A DNA stretch of 64,000 bases from Solea solea (GCF_958295425.1 NC_081144.1:26154827-26218826), one strand, 5' to 3'. Shown: positions 22,401 through 36,862, counted from the first letter of the stretch. The notes: a model not told the origin generated them from the sequence alone. Program-made: numbers and translations.

Positions 22401-25400
22401 GTTCAGATTGTCTGACTTTGTTCAGATTCTGTGACTGACTGTGTTCAGATCCTGTGACTGACTGTTTTCAGATTCTGTGACTGTGTTCAGATCCTGTGAC
22501 TGACTGTGTTCAGATCCTGTGATGACTGTGTTCAGATCCTGTGACTGTGTTCAGATCCTGTGACTGACTGTGTTCAGAATCTGTGACTGTGTTCAGATCA
22601 TGTGACTGTGTTCAGATTCTGTGATTGACTGTGTTCAGATTCTGTGACTTCAGATTCTCTGACTGTGTTCAGACACTGTGACTGTGTTCAGATCCTGTGA
22701 CTGACTGTGTTCAGATTATGTGACTGTGTTAAGATTCTCTGACTGTGTTCAGATCCTGTGACTGACTGTGTTCAGATTCTGTGACTGTGTTAAGATTCTC
22801 TGACTGTGTTCAGATCCTGTGACCGACTGTGTTCAGATTGTCTGACTTTGTTCAGATTCTGTGACTGTGTTAAGATTCTCTGACTGTGTTCAGATCCTGT
22901 GGCTGACTGTGTTCAGATTCTCTGACTGTGTTCAGATCCTGTGACTGACTGTGTTCAGATCCTGTGACTGACTGTGTTCAGATCCTGTGACTGACTGTGT
23001 TCAGATCCTGTGACTGACTGTTTTCAGATTCTGTGACTGTGTTCAGATCCTGTGACTGTGTTCAGATCCTGTGTCTGACTGTGTTCAGATCCTGTGACTG
23101 TGTTCAGATTCTCTGACTGTGTTCAGATCCTGTGATTGACTGTGTTCAGATCCTGTGACTGACTGTGTTCAGATCCTGTGACTGACTGTGTTCAGATTCT
23201 GTGACTGTGTTCAGATCCTGTGATTGACTGTGTTCAGATCATGTGACTGTGTTCAGATTCTGTGATTGACTGTGTTCAGATCCTGTGACTGTGTTCAGAT
23301 TCTGTGACTCTTCAGATTCTTTGACTGTGTTCAGATCCTGTGACTGACTGTGTTCAGATTCTGTGACTCTTCAGATTCTTTGACTGTGTTCAGATCCTGT
23401 GACTGACTGTGTTCAGATTGTCTGACTTTGTTCAGATTCTGTGACTGACTGTGTTCAGATTCTGTGACTGACTGTGTTCAGATTCTGTGACTGTGTTCAG
23501 ATCCTGTGATTGACTGTGTTCAGATCCTGTGACTGACTGTGTTCAGATCCTGTGACTGACTGTGTTCAGATCCTGTGACTGTGTTCAGATTCTGTGACTC
23601 TTCAGATTCTTTGACTGTGTTCAGATCCTGTGACTGACTGTGTTCAGATCCTGTGACTGTGTTCAGATTCTGTGACTCTTCAGATTCTTTGACTGTGTTC
23701 AGATCCTGTGACTGTGTTCAGATCCTGTGACTGACTGTGTTCAGATTCTGTGACTGTGTTCAGATTCTCTGACTGTGTTCAGATCCTGTGACTGACTGTG
23801 TTCAGATTCTGTGACTGTGTTAAGATTCTGTGACTGTGTTCAGATTCTGTGACTGTGTTAAGATTCTCTGACTGTGTTCAGATCCTGTGACTGTGTTCAG
23901 ATTCTGTGACTCTTCAGATTCTTTGATTGTGTTCAGATCCTGTGACTGTGTTCAGATCCTGTGACTGACTGTGTTCAGATCCTGTGACTGACTGTGTTCA
24001 GATTCTGTGACTGTGTTAAGATCCTGTGACTGTGTTCAGATTGTCTGTGTTCAGATCCTGTGACTGACTGTGTTCAGATTGTCTGACTTTGTTCAGATTC
24101 TGTGACTGACTGTGTTCAGATCCTGTGACTGACTGTTTTCAGATTCTGTGACTGTGTTCAGATCCTGTGACTGTGTTCAGATCCTGTGACTGTGTTCAGA
24201 TCCTGTGACTGACTGTGTTCAGATTCTGTGACTGTGTTAAGATTCTCTGACTGTGTTCAGATCCTGTGACTGTGTTCAGATCCTGTGACTGACTGTGTTC
24301 AGATGCTGTGACTGACTGTGTTCAGATTCTGTGACTGTGTTAAGATTCTCTGACTGTGTTCAGATCCTGTGACTGACTGTGTTCAGATTCTCTGACTGTG
24401 TTCAGATTCTCTGACTGTGTTCAGATCCTGTGACTGACTGTGTTCAGATCCTGTGACTGTGTTCAGATTCTGTGACTCTTCAGATTCTTTGATTGTGTTC
24501 AGATCCTGTGACTGTGTTCAGATCCTGTGACTGACTGTGTTCAGATTCTGTGACTGTGTTCAGATCCTGTGACTGACTGTGTTCAAATTCTGTGACTGTG
24601 TTAAGATCCTGTGACTGTGTTCAGATTGTCTGACTGTGTTCAGATCCTGTGACTGACTGTGTTCAGATTGTCTGACTTTGTTCAGATTCTGTGACGGACT
24701 GTGTTCAGATCCTGTGACTGACTGTTTTCAGATTCTGTGACTGTGTTCAGATCCTGTGACTGACTGTGTTCAGATCCTGTGATGACTGTGTTCAGATCCT
24801 GTGACTGTGTTCAGATCCTGTGACTGACTGTGTTCAGAATCTGTGACTGTGTTCAGATCATGTGACTGTGTTCAGATTCTGTGATTGACTGTGTTCAGAT
24901 TCTGTGACTTCAGATTCTCTGACTGTGTTCAGACACTGTGACTGTGTTCAGATCCTGTGACTGACTGTGTTCAGATTATGTGACTGTGTTAAGATTCTCT
25001 GACTGTGTTCAGATTCTGTGACTGTGTTAAGATTCTCTGACTGTGTTCAGATCCTGTGACCGACTGTGTTCAGATTGTCTGACTTTGTTCAGATTCTGTG
25101 ACTGTGTTAAGATTCTCTGACTGTGTTCAGATCCTGTGGCTGACTGTGTTCAGATTCTCTGACTGTGTTCAGATCCTGTGACTGACTGTGTTCAGATCCT
25201 GTGACTGACTGTGTTCAGATCCTGTGACTGACTGTTTTCAGATTCTGTGACTGTGTTCAGATCCTGTGACTGTGTTCAGATCCTGTGTCTGACTGTGTTC
25301 AGATCCTGTGACTGTGTTCAGATTCTCTGACTGTGTTCAGATCCTGTGACTGACTGTGTTCAGATTCTCTGACTGTGTTCAGATTCTCTGACTGTGTTCA

Positions 25401-28400
25401 GATCCTGTGACTGACTGTGTTCAGATTATGTGACTGTGTTCAGATCCTGTGACTGACTGTGTTCAGATTGTCTGACTTTGTTCAGATTCTGTGACTGACT
25501 GTGTTCAGATCCTGTGACTGACTGTGTTCAGATTCTGTGACTGTGTTCAGATCCTGTGACTGACTGTGTTCAGATTCTGTGACTGTGTTCAGATCCTGTG
25601 ATTGACTGTGTTCAGATCATGTGACTGTGTTCAGATCCTGTGACTGACTGTGTTCAGATCCTGTGACTGTGTTCAGATTCTGTGACTCTTCAGATTCTTT
25701 GACTGTGATCAGATCCTGTGACTGTGTTCAGATCCTGTGACTGACTGTGTTCAGATTCTGTGACTGTGTTCAGATTCTGTGACTGTTTTCAGATCCTGTA
25801 ACTGTGTTCAGATGCTGTGACTGTCTGTGTTCAGATTCTGTGACTGTGTTAAGATTCTCTGACTGTGTTCAGATCCTGTGACTGACTGTGTTCAGATTCT
25901 GTGACTGTGTTAAGATTCTGTGACTGTGTTAAGATTCTCTGACTGTGTTCAGATTATGTGACTGTGTTAAGATCCTGTGACTGTGTTCAGATGTCTGACT
26001 GTGTTCAGATCCTGTGACTGACTGTGTTCAGATTGTCTGACTTTGTTCAGATTCTGTGACTGACTGTGTTCAGATCCTGTGACTGACTGTTTTCAGATTC
26101 TGTGACTGTGTTCAGATCCTGTGACTGACTGTGTTCAGATCCTGTGATGACTGTGTTCAGATCCTGTGACTGTGTTCAGATCCTGTGACTGACTGTGTTC
26201 AGAATCTGTGACTGTGTTCAGATCATGTGACTGTGTTCAGATTCTGTGATTGACTGTGTTCAGATTCTGTGACTTCAGATTCTCTGACTGTGTTCAGACA
26301 CTGTGACTGTGTTCAGATCCTGTGACTGACTGTGTTCAGATTATGTGACTGTGTTAAGATTCTCTGACTGTGTTCAGATCCTGTGACTGACTGTGTTCAG
26401 ATTCTGTGACTGTGTTAAGATTCTCTGACTGTGTTCAGATCCTGTGACCGACTGTGTTCAGATTGTCTGACTTTGTTCAGATTCTGTGACTGTGTTAAGA
26501 TTCTCTGACTGTGTTCAGATCCTGTGGCTGACTGTGTTCAGATTCTCTGACTGTGTTCAGATCCTGTGACTGACTGTGTTCGGATCCTGTGACTGACTGT
26601 GTTCAGATCCTGTGACTGACTGTTTTCAGATTCTGTGACTGTGTTCAGATCCTGTGACTGTGTTCAGATTGTCTGACTGTGTTCAGATCCTGTGACTGAC
26701 TGTGTTCAGATTCTCTGACTTTGTTCAGATTCTGTGACGGACTGTGTTCAGATCCTGTGACTGACTGTGTTCAGATCCTGTGACTGACTGTGTTCAGATT
26801 CTGTGACTGTGTTCAGATCCTGTGATTGACTGTGTTCAGATCATGTGACTGTGTTCAGATTCTGTGATTGACTGTGTTCAGATCCTGTGACTGTGTTCAG
26901 ATTCTGTGACTCTTCAGATTCTTTGACTGTGTTCAGATCCTGTGACTGACTGTGTTCAGATTCTGTGACTCTTCAGATTCTTTGACTGTGTTCAGATCCT
27001 GTGACTGACTGTGTTCAGATTGTCTGACTTTGTTCAGATTCTGTGACTGACTGTGTTCAGATTCTGTGACTGACTGTGTTCAGATTCTGTGACTGTGTTC
27101 AGATCCTGTGATTGACTGTGTTCAGATCCTGTGACTGACTGTGTTCAGATCCTGTGACTGACTGTGTTCAGATCCTGTGACTGTGTTCAGATTCTGTGAC
27201 TCTTCAGATTCTTTGACTGTGTTCAGATCCTGTGACTGACTGTGTTCAGATCCTGTGACTGTGTTCAGATTCTGTGACTCTTCAGATTCTTTGACTGTGT
27301 TCAGATCCTGTGACTGTGTTCAGATCCTGTGACTGACTGTGTTCAGATTCTGTGACTGTGTTCAGATTCTCTGACTGTGTTCAGATCCTGTGACTGACTG
27401 TGTTCAGATTCTGTGACTGTGTTAAGATTCTGTGACTGTGTTCAGATTCTGTGACTGTGTTAAGATTCTCTGACTGTGTTCAGATCCTGTGACTGTGTTC
27501 AGATTCTGTGACTCTTCAGATTCTTTGATTGTGTTCAGATCCTGTGACTGTGTTCAGATCCTGTGACTGACTGTGTTCAGATCCTGTGACTGACTGTGTT
27601 CAGATTCTGTGACTGTGTTAAGATCCTGTGACTGTGTTCAGATTGTCTGTGTTCAGATCCTGTGACTGACTGTGTTCAGATTGTCTGACTTTGTTCAGAT
27701 TCTGTGACTGACTGTGTTCAGATCCTGTGACTGACTGTTTTCAGATTCTGTGACTGTGTTCAGATCCTGTGACTGTGTTCAGATCCTGTGACTGTGTTCA
27801 GATCCTGTGACTGACTGTGTTCAGATTCTGTGACTGTGTTAAGATTCTCTGACTGTGTTCAGATCCTGTGACTGTGTTCAGATCCTGTGACTGACTGTGT
27901 TCAGATGCTGTGACTGACTGTGTTCAGATTCTGTGACTGTGTTAAGATTCTCTGACTGTGTTCAGATCCTGTGACTGACTGTGTTCAGATTCTCTGACTG
28001 TGTTCAGATTCTCTGACTGTGTTCAGATCCTGTGACTGACTGTGTTCAGATCCTGTGACTGTGTTCAGATTCTGTGACTGACTGTGTTCAGATTCTGTGA
28101 CTGTGTTCAGATCCTGTGACTGACTGTGTTCAAATTCTGTGACTGTGTTAAGATCCTGTGACTGTGTTCAGATTGTCTGACTGTGTTCAGATCCTGTGAC
28201 TGACTGTGTTCAGATTGTCTGACTTTGTTCAGATTCTGTGACGGACTGTGTTCAGATCCTGTGACTGACTGTTTTCAGATTCTGTGACTGTGTTCAGATC
28301 CTGTGACTGACTGTGTTCAGATCCTGTGATGACTGTGTTCAGATCCTGTGACTGTGTTCAGATCCTGTGACTGACTGTGTTCAGAATCTGTGACTGTGTT

Positions 28401-31400
28401 CAGATCATGTGACTGTGTTCAGATTCTGTGATTGACTGTGTTCAGATTCTGTGACTTCAGATTCTCTGACTGTGTTCAGACACTGTGACTGTGTTCAGAT
28501 CCTGTGACTGACTGTGTTCAGATTATGTGACTGTGTTAAGATTCTCTGACTGTGTTCAGATTCTGTGACTGTGTTAAGATTCTCTGACTGTGTTCAGATC
28601 CTGTGACCGACTGTGTTCAGATTGTCTGACTTTGTTCAGATTCTGTGACTGTGTTAAGATTCTCTGACTGTGTTCAGATCCTGTGGCTGACTGTGTTCAG
28701 ATTCTCTGACTGTGTTCAGATCCTGTGACTGACTGTGTTCAGATCCTGTGACTGACTGTGTTCAGATCCTGTGACTGACTGTTTTCAGATTCTGTGACTG
28801 TGTTCAGATCCTGTGACTGTGTTCAGATCCTGTGTCTGACTGTGTTCAGATCCTGTGACTGTGTTCAGATTCTCTGACTGTGTTCAGATCCTGTGACTGA
28901 CTGTGTTCAGATTCTCTGACTGTGTTCAGATTCTGTGACTGTGTTCAGATCCTGTGACTGACTGTGTTCAGATTATGTGACTGTGTTCAGATCCTGTGAC
29001 TGACTGTGTTCAGATTGTCTGACTTTGTTCAGATTCTGTGACTGACTGTGTTCAGATCCTGTGACTGACTGTGTTCAGATTCTGTGACTGTGTTCAGATC
29101 CTGTGACTGACTGTGTTCAGATTCTGTGACTGTGTTCAGATCCTGTGATTGACTGTGTTCAGATCATGTGACTGTGTTCAGATCCTGTGACTGACTGTGT
29201 TCAGATCCTGTGACTGTGTTCAGATTCTGTGACTCTTCAGATTCTTTGACTGTGATCAGATCCTGTGACTGTGTTCAGATCCTGTGACTGACTGTGTTCA
29301 GATTCTGTGACTGTGTTCAGATTCTGTGACTGTTTTCAGATCCTGTGACTGTGTTCAGATGCTGTGACTGTCTGTGTTCAGATTCTGTGACTGTGTTAAG
29401 ATTCTCTGACTGTGTTCAGATCCTGTGACTGACTGTGTTCAGATTCTGTGACTGTGTTAAGATTCTGTGACTGTGTTAAGATTCTCTGACTGTGTTCAGA
29501 TTCTGTGACTGTGTTAAGATCCTGTGACTGTGTTCAGATGTCTGACTGTGTTCAGATCCTGTGACTGACTGTGTTCAGATTGTCTGACTTTGTTCAGATT
29601 CTGTGACTGACTGTGTTCAGATCCTGTGACTGACTGTTTTCAGATTCTGTGACTGTGTTCAGATCCTGTGACTGACTGTGTTCAGATCCTGTGATGACTG
29701 TGTTCAGATCCTGTGACTGTGTTCAGATCCTGTGACTGACTGTGTTCAGATTGTCTGACTTTGTTCAGATTCTGTGACTGACTGTGTTCAGATCCTGTGA
29801 CTGACTGTGTTCAGATTCTGTGACTGTGTTCAGATCCTGTGACTGACTGTGTTCAGATTCTGTGACTGTGTTCAGATCCTGTGATTGACTGTGTTCAGAT
29901 CATGTGACTGTGTTCAGATCCTGTGACTGACTGTGTTCAGATCCTGTGACTGTGTTCAGATTCTGTGACTCTTCAGATTCTTTGACTGTGTTCAGATCCT
30001 GTGACTGTGTTCAGATCCTGTGACTGACTGTGTTCAGATTCTGTGACTGTGTTCAGATTCTGTGACTGTTTTCAGATCCTGTGACTGTGTTCAGATGCTG
30101 TGACTGTCTGTGTTCAGATTCTGTGACTGTGTTAAGATTCTCTGACTGTGTTCAGATCCTGTGACTGACTGTGTTCAGATTCTGTGACTGTGTTAAGATT
30201 CTGTGACTGTGTTAAGATTCTCTGACTGTGTTCAGATTATGTGACTGTGTTAAGATCCTGTGACTGTGTTCAGATGTCTGACTGTGTTCAGATCCTGTGA
30301 CTGACTGTGTTCAGATTGTCTGACTTTGTTCAGATTCTGTGACTGACTGTGTTCAGATCCTGTGACTGACTGTTTTCAGATTCTGTGACTGTGTTCAGAT
30401 CCTGTGACTGACTGTGTTCAGATCCTGTGACTGTGTTCAGATCCTGTGACTGACTGTGTTCAGAATCTGTGACTGTGTTCAGATCATGTGACTGTGTTCA
30501 GATTCTGTGATTGACTGTGTTCAGATTCTGTGACTTCAGATTCTCTGACTGTGTTCAGACACTGTGACTGTGTTCAGATCCTGTGACTGACTGTGTTCAG
30601 ATTATGTGACTGTGTTAAGATTCTCTGACTGTGTTCAGATCCTGTGACTGACTGTGTTCAGATTCTGTGACTGTGTTAAGATTCTCTGACTGTGTTCAGA
30701 TCCTGTGACCGACTGTGTTCAGATTGTCTGACTTTGTTCAGATTCTGTGACTGTGTTAAGATTCTCTGACTGTGTTCAGATCCTGTGGCTGACTGTGTTC
30801 AGATTCTCTGACTGTGTTCAGATCCTGTGACTGACTGTGTTCAGATCCTGTGACTGACTGTTTTCAGATTCTGTGACTGTGTTCAGATCCTGTGACTGTG
30901 TTCAGATCCTGTGTCTGACTGTGTTCAGATCCTGTGACTGTGTTCAGATTCTCTGACTGTGTTCAGATCCTGTGACTGACTGTGTTCAGATTCTCTGACT
31001 GTGTTCAGATTCTGTGACTGTGTTCAGATCCTGTGACTGACTGTGTTCAGATTATGTGACTGTGTTCAGATTCTGTGACTGTGTTCAGATCCTGTGACTG
31101 ACTGTGTTCAGATTATGTGACTGTGTTCAGATCCTGTGACTGACTGTGTTCAGATTGTCTGACTTTGTTCAGATTCTGTGACTGACTGTGTTCAGATCCT
31201 GTGACTGACTGTGTTCAGATTCTGTGACTGTGTTCAGATCCTGTGACTGACTGTGTTCAGATTCTGTGACTGTGTTCAGATCCTGTGATTGACTGTGTTC
31301 AGATCATGTGACTGTGTTCAGATCCTGTGACTGACTGTGTTCAGATCCTGTGACTGTGTTCAGATTCTGTGACTCTTCAGATTCTTTGACTGTGATCAGA

Positions 31401-34400
31401 TCCTGTGACTGTGTTCAGATCCTGTGACTGACTGTGTTCAGATTCTGTGACTGTGTTCAGATTCTGTGACTGTTTTCAGATCCTGTGACTGTGTTCAGAT
31501 GCTGTGACTGTCTGTGTTCAGATTCTGTGACTGTGTTAAGATTCTCTGACTGTGTTCAGATCCTGTGACTGACTGTGTTCAGATTCTGTGACTGTGTTAA
31601 GATTCTGTGACTGTGTTAAGATTCTCTGACTGTGTTCAGATTCTGTGACTGTGTTAAGATCCTGTGACTGTGTTCAGATGTCTGACTGTGTTCAGATCCT
31701 GTGACTGACTGTGTTCAGATTGTCTGACTTTGTTCAGATTCTGTGACTGACTGTGTTCAGATCCTGTGACTGACTGTTTTCAGATTCTGTGACTGTGTTC
31801 AGATCCTGTGACTGACTGTGTTCAGATCCTGTGATGACTGTGTTCAGATCCTGTGACTGTGTTCAGATCCTGTGACTGACTGTGTTCAGATTGTCTGACT
31901 TTGTTCAGATTCTGTGACTGACTGTGTTCAGATCCTGTGACTGACTGTGTTCAGATTCTGTGACTGTGTTCAGATCCTGTGACTGACTGTGTTCAGATTC
32001 TGTGACTGTGTTCAGATCCTGTGATTGACTGTGTTCAGATCATGTGACTGTGTTCAGATCCTGTGACTGACTGTGTTCAGATCCTGTGACTGTGTTCAGA
32101 TTCTGTGACTCTTCAGATTCTTTGACTGTGTTCAGATCCTGTGACTGTGTTCAGATCCTGTGACTGACTGTGTTCAGATTCTGTGACTGTGTTCAGATTC
32201 TGTGACTGTTTTCAGATCCTGTGACTGTGTTCAGATGCTGTGACTGTCTGTGTTCAGATTCTGTGACTGTGTTAAGATTCTCTGACTGTGTTCAGATCCT
32301 GTGACTGACTGTGTTCAGATTCTGTGACTGTGTTAAGATTCTGTGACTGTGTTAAGATTCTCTGACTGTGTTCAGATTATGTGACTGTGTTAAGATCCTG
32401 TGACTGTGTTCAGATGTCTGACTGTGTTCAGATCCTGTGACTGACTGTGTTCAGATTGTCTGACTTTGTTCAGATTCTGTGACTGACTGTGTTCAGATCC
32501 TGTGACTGACTGTTTTCAGATTCTGTGACTGTGTTCAGATCCTGTGACTGACTGTGTTCAGATCCTGTGATGACTGTGTTCAGATCCTGTGACTGTGTTC
32601 AGATCCTGTGACTGACTGTGTTCAGATTCTGTGACTGTGTTCAGATCCTGTGACTGACTGTGTTCAGATTCTGTGACTGTGTTAAGATCCTGTGACTGTG
32701 TTCAGATTGTCTGACTGTGTTCAGATCCTGTGACTGACTGTGTTCAGATTGTCTGACTTTGTTCAGATTCTGTGACTGTGTTAAGATTCTCTGACTGTGT
32801 TCAGATCCTGTGACTGACTGTGTTCAGATTCTGTGACTTCAGATTCTCTGACTGTGTTCAGACACTGTGACTGTGTTCAAATCCTGTGACTGTGTTCAGA
32901 TCCTGTGACTGACTGTGTTCAGATTATGTGACTGTGTTAAGATTCTCTGACTGTGTTCAGATCCTGTGACTGACTGTGTTCAGATTCTGTGACTGTGTTA
33001 AGATTCTCTGACTGTGTTCAGATCCTGTGACTGACTGTGTTCAGATTCTCTGACTGTGTTCAGATCCTGTGACTGACTGTGTTCAGATCCTGTGACTGAC
33101 TGTTTTCAGATTCTGTGACTGTGTTCAGATCCTGTGACTGACTGTGTTCAGATTGTCTGACTTTGTTCAGATTCTGTGACTGACTGTGTTCAGATCCTGT
33201 GACTGACTGTTTTCAGATTCTGTGACTGTGTTCAGATCCTGTGACTGACTGTGTTCAGATCCTGTGATGACTGTGTTCAGATCCTGTGACTGTGTTCAGA
33301 TCCTGTGACTGACTGTGTTCAGATTCTGTGACTGTGTTCAGATCCTGTGACTGACTGTGTTCAGATTCTGTGACTGTGTTAAGATCCTGTGACTGTGTTC
33401 AGATTGTCTGACTGTGTTCAGATCCTGTGACTGACTGTGTTCAGATTGTCTGACTTTGTTCAGATTCTGTGACTGTGTTAAGATTCTCTGACTGTGTTCA
33501 GATCCTGTGACTGACTGTGTTCAGATTCTCTGACTGTGTTCAGATCCTGTGTCTGACTGTGTTCAGATCCTGTGACTGTGTTCAGATCCTGTGTCTGACT
33601 GTGTTCAGATCCTGTGACTGTGTTCAGATTCTCTGACTGTGTTCAGATCCTGATCCTGTGTTCAGATTCTCTGACTGTGTTCAGATTCTGTGACTGTGTT
33701 CAGATCCTGTGACTGACTGTGTTCAGATTCTGTGACTGTGTTCAGATCCTGTGACTGTGTTCAGATCCTGTGACTGACTGTGTTCAGATTCTCTGACTGT
33801 GTACAGATCCTGTGACTGACTGTGTTCAGATCCTGTGACTGACTGTTTTCAGATTCTGTGACTGTGTTCAGATCCTGTGACTGACTGTGTTCAGATCCTG
33901 TGACTGTGTTCAGATCCTGTGACTGACTGTGTTCAGATCCTGTGACTGTGTTCAGATTCTCTGACTGTGTTCAGATCCTGTGACTGACTGTGTTCAGATT
34001 CTCTGTCTGTAAGACTCTACACACACTGGATGACTCTGGTCTATAAGGCTCTTCTCGGCTTGGTTCTACCTATTTAAGTACTTTTCTTCAGCGGACCAGA
34101 AGCCATTATGCCGTACGTTCCAATGACATTTTGCACTTGTCTGCTCCACACGTTCAGACCGAAATGGGAAAAAAAGCTTTCAGTTTCTCTGCCCCCTCTG
34201 CTTGGAATACCCTCCAAACTGAACTCAATTTGCAAGCTTTTATTTCACTGGGAGCTTTCCGCTCCATCTTAAAAGACAGGCAACAGAAATCCATTGAACA
34301 GTGCCTGTGTTCTTAAATTGTTACTGTGACCACAACTCTTGCACTTTATGTTTGTTTTAGTTATACTTTTGTATTTCAATGTTTGTATTGTAGTTGCTGC

Positions 34401-36805
34401 TTTCCTGTTTTTTATTTAACTTTGATGTGTGCTGCTGCCTTTCCTGGCCAGGTCACCCTTGTGAAAGAGATCTTGACCTCAATGGGTCTTATATCTGGTT
34501 AAATAAAGGAGAAATAAAAAAAATAAAAAAAATTCTCTGACTGTGTTCAGATTCTCTGACTGACTGTGTTCAGATCTTGTGACTGTGTTCAGATCCTGTG
34601 ACTGTGTTCAGATTCTCTGACTGTGTTCAGATTCTATGACTGTGTTCCGATCCTGTGACTGTGTTCAGATCCTGTGACTGTGTTCAGATTCTGTGACTGT
34701 GTTAAGATCCTGTGAGTGTGTTCAGATCCTGTGACTGTGTTCAGATCCTGTTACTGTGTTCAGATTCTCTGACTGACTGTGTTCAGATCCTGTGACTGTG
34801 TTCAGATTCTGTGACTGTGTTCAGATTCTGTGACTGTGTTCAGATTCTATGACTGTGTACAGATTCTCTTACTGTGTTCAGATTATGTGACTGACTGTGT
34901 TCAGATTATGTGACTGACTGTTCAGACGGAGCAAAAACACCTGGAACTCTACAACACAATGACCTTTGTTCTGTGTTGTGTTTACATTTCAAACCTGCGT
35001 GAGAACGCGTCACAAGTTCAGAATCAGCTGTTTATCGCGGATCATCTTCAATGACTGGGCTGACGCTTCTTCTCACCTTGTGGTTTCCCCACAGAGAAGC
35101 CAGCCCATCTGGGTCGACCACTCTGAACACCAGGCTGTCCTCGTCCTCCCAGCGGATGTAGTCATGGTAACGGTCGTCACACAGCAGCTGATACACGTAG
35201 TCCCACAGCAGTCTACACTCTGACCACACACACACACACACACACACACAGAGATTCAATACAAACTTTATTTATGAAGCACTTTTCACAACCTGGTCTG
35301 TGAATAAATAAAATGTTAAATTGCAGTAAAAACTTATTTTCATTCATTCATTCCTGAATCTCATAGAAGAGCGTTTCTGCCCTCTAGTGGCCACTGTGTT
35401 ATACTGCTTTTATTTGATTTGTTTGCATTCACAAGTTTTAATAATCCCAATAACTAGTTATTTACAAGTAGAAAATGCTGAGTCATGTCTTCATATGTGT
35501 AAGATTATGTAAGGTAAGGTAAAATAACATTATTTTACCTTACCCCACCTTACCTTACCTTAATACATGTAATTAAATAAAGATGAGGACGATAAAAACT
35601 GAGTGAATTACATAAATCCATATGATATGAAAATATGAAGAGTCAGCATTTCCAACACACACACACACACACACAGCGAGATGACTCAGCATTTCCGACT
35701 GCATTTGTTACTTAAAATAAGGTAAGGTAAGATAAGATAAAGTAAGATATGGTAAGGTAAGGTAAGATAAGACAAAGTAAAGTAAAGTAAAGTAAAGTAA
35801 AGTAAAGTAAAGTAAGATAAGGTAAGGTAAGATATGGTAAGCTAAGGTAAGATAAGTTAAGGTAAGGTGAGGTAAGGGTAAGATTACGTAAGGTAAGGTA
35901 AGGTAAGATGAAAGAGAACCTGGGATTCGTCCGTTGACCGAGTGCAGCGTCGTCCTCGTCTTCTCCTGGTTGGACAGGTTGAGCGGCTCCTGGACGTCCC
36001 TCTGGACGTCGCTCTGTACGTCCCTCTGGACGTCGCTCTGTACATCGCTGTGGGACGACGTGGGCACAGCTGAGAGACAGAAAATGGACACTTTATGTTG
36101 TGGATGTAGAGAAAAAAGGCTTAAATTTATTCGTATTATTATTATTATTATAATTAAGAATATAGAATATAAAGATCTATACATGCATGTGTCCATGTCT
36201 CAGGTTTTACACGCGCCTCTTTCACTTTTGTGCTCAACGTGAAAATTGCTTTTTGGGCCGCATGAGTATAAGTTGCAGTACCACGAGTGGCCACCATGAC
36301 AACATTGTCTTCAAGGCAGAGGGGGCGGAGCTCTATCCAGTTCTTATTATACATCCATGGTGTAACCTGACTGACCTTTGGTGTCACTGACGTCGTGGGC
36401 GTGGACCTGGCAGATGATTGGACTCTGTGTGTGGACATGTGTGAGGTCAGCTGGTGTCTGCCGAGGACGGACTGGACCTGTCCTGGACTGTTTGACACAC
36501 TGAAGGATCTCGTACAGAACGTCGCCTACAGATGAGACCAAACGTGAACAAAGCGCAGACTTGGCCGTTTTCTCTGCGGATGAACTCATTTGTACAAACC
36601 TGAGTTTGGGCAGCGACGCCTGAAGTCGTCTTTGGTGAGCAGACACAGAGCTCGGCCGTTCATCTCAAAGTGTCCTCGCTCCAGGCGTCGCAGGGAATAT
36701 TCTTTCTGAGCCCAGTGAAGCCAGTGAGACACGTCGTCTTTGTCCCACAGAGACGGATTTATCCCTGAGACGCAGCAAAAACTGTGAGACTTTTCACTGT
36801 ACATT

Positions 36806-36862
<57 letters not shown>

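Noticed and set aside
18243..34011. CRISPR-like regular repeats
   Set aside because: The units are head-to-tail without unique spacers, and the sequence is an intron of a vertebrate gene. It is a minisatellite.
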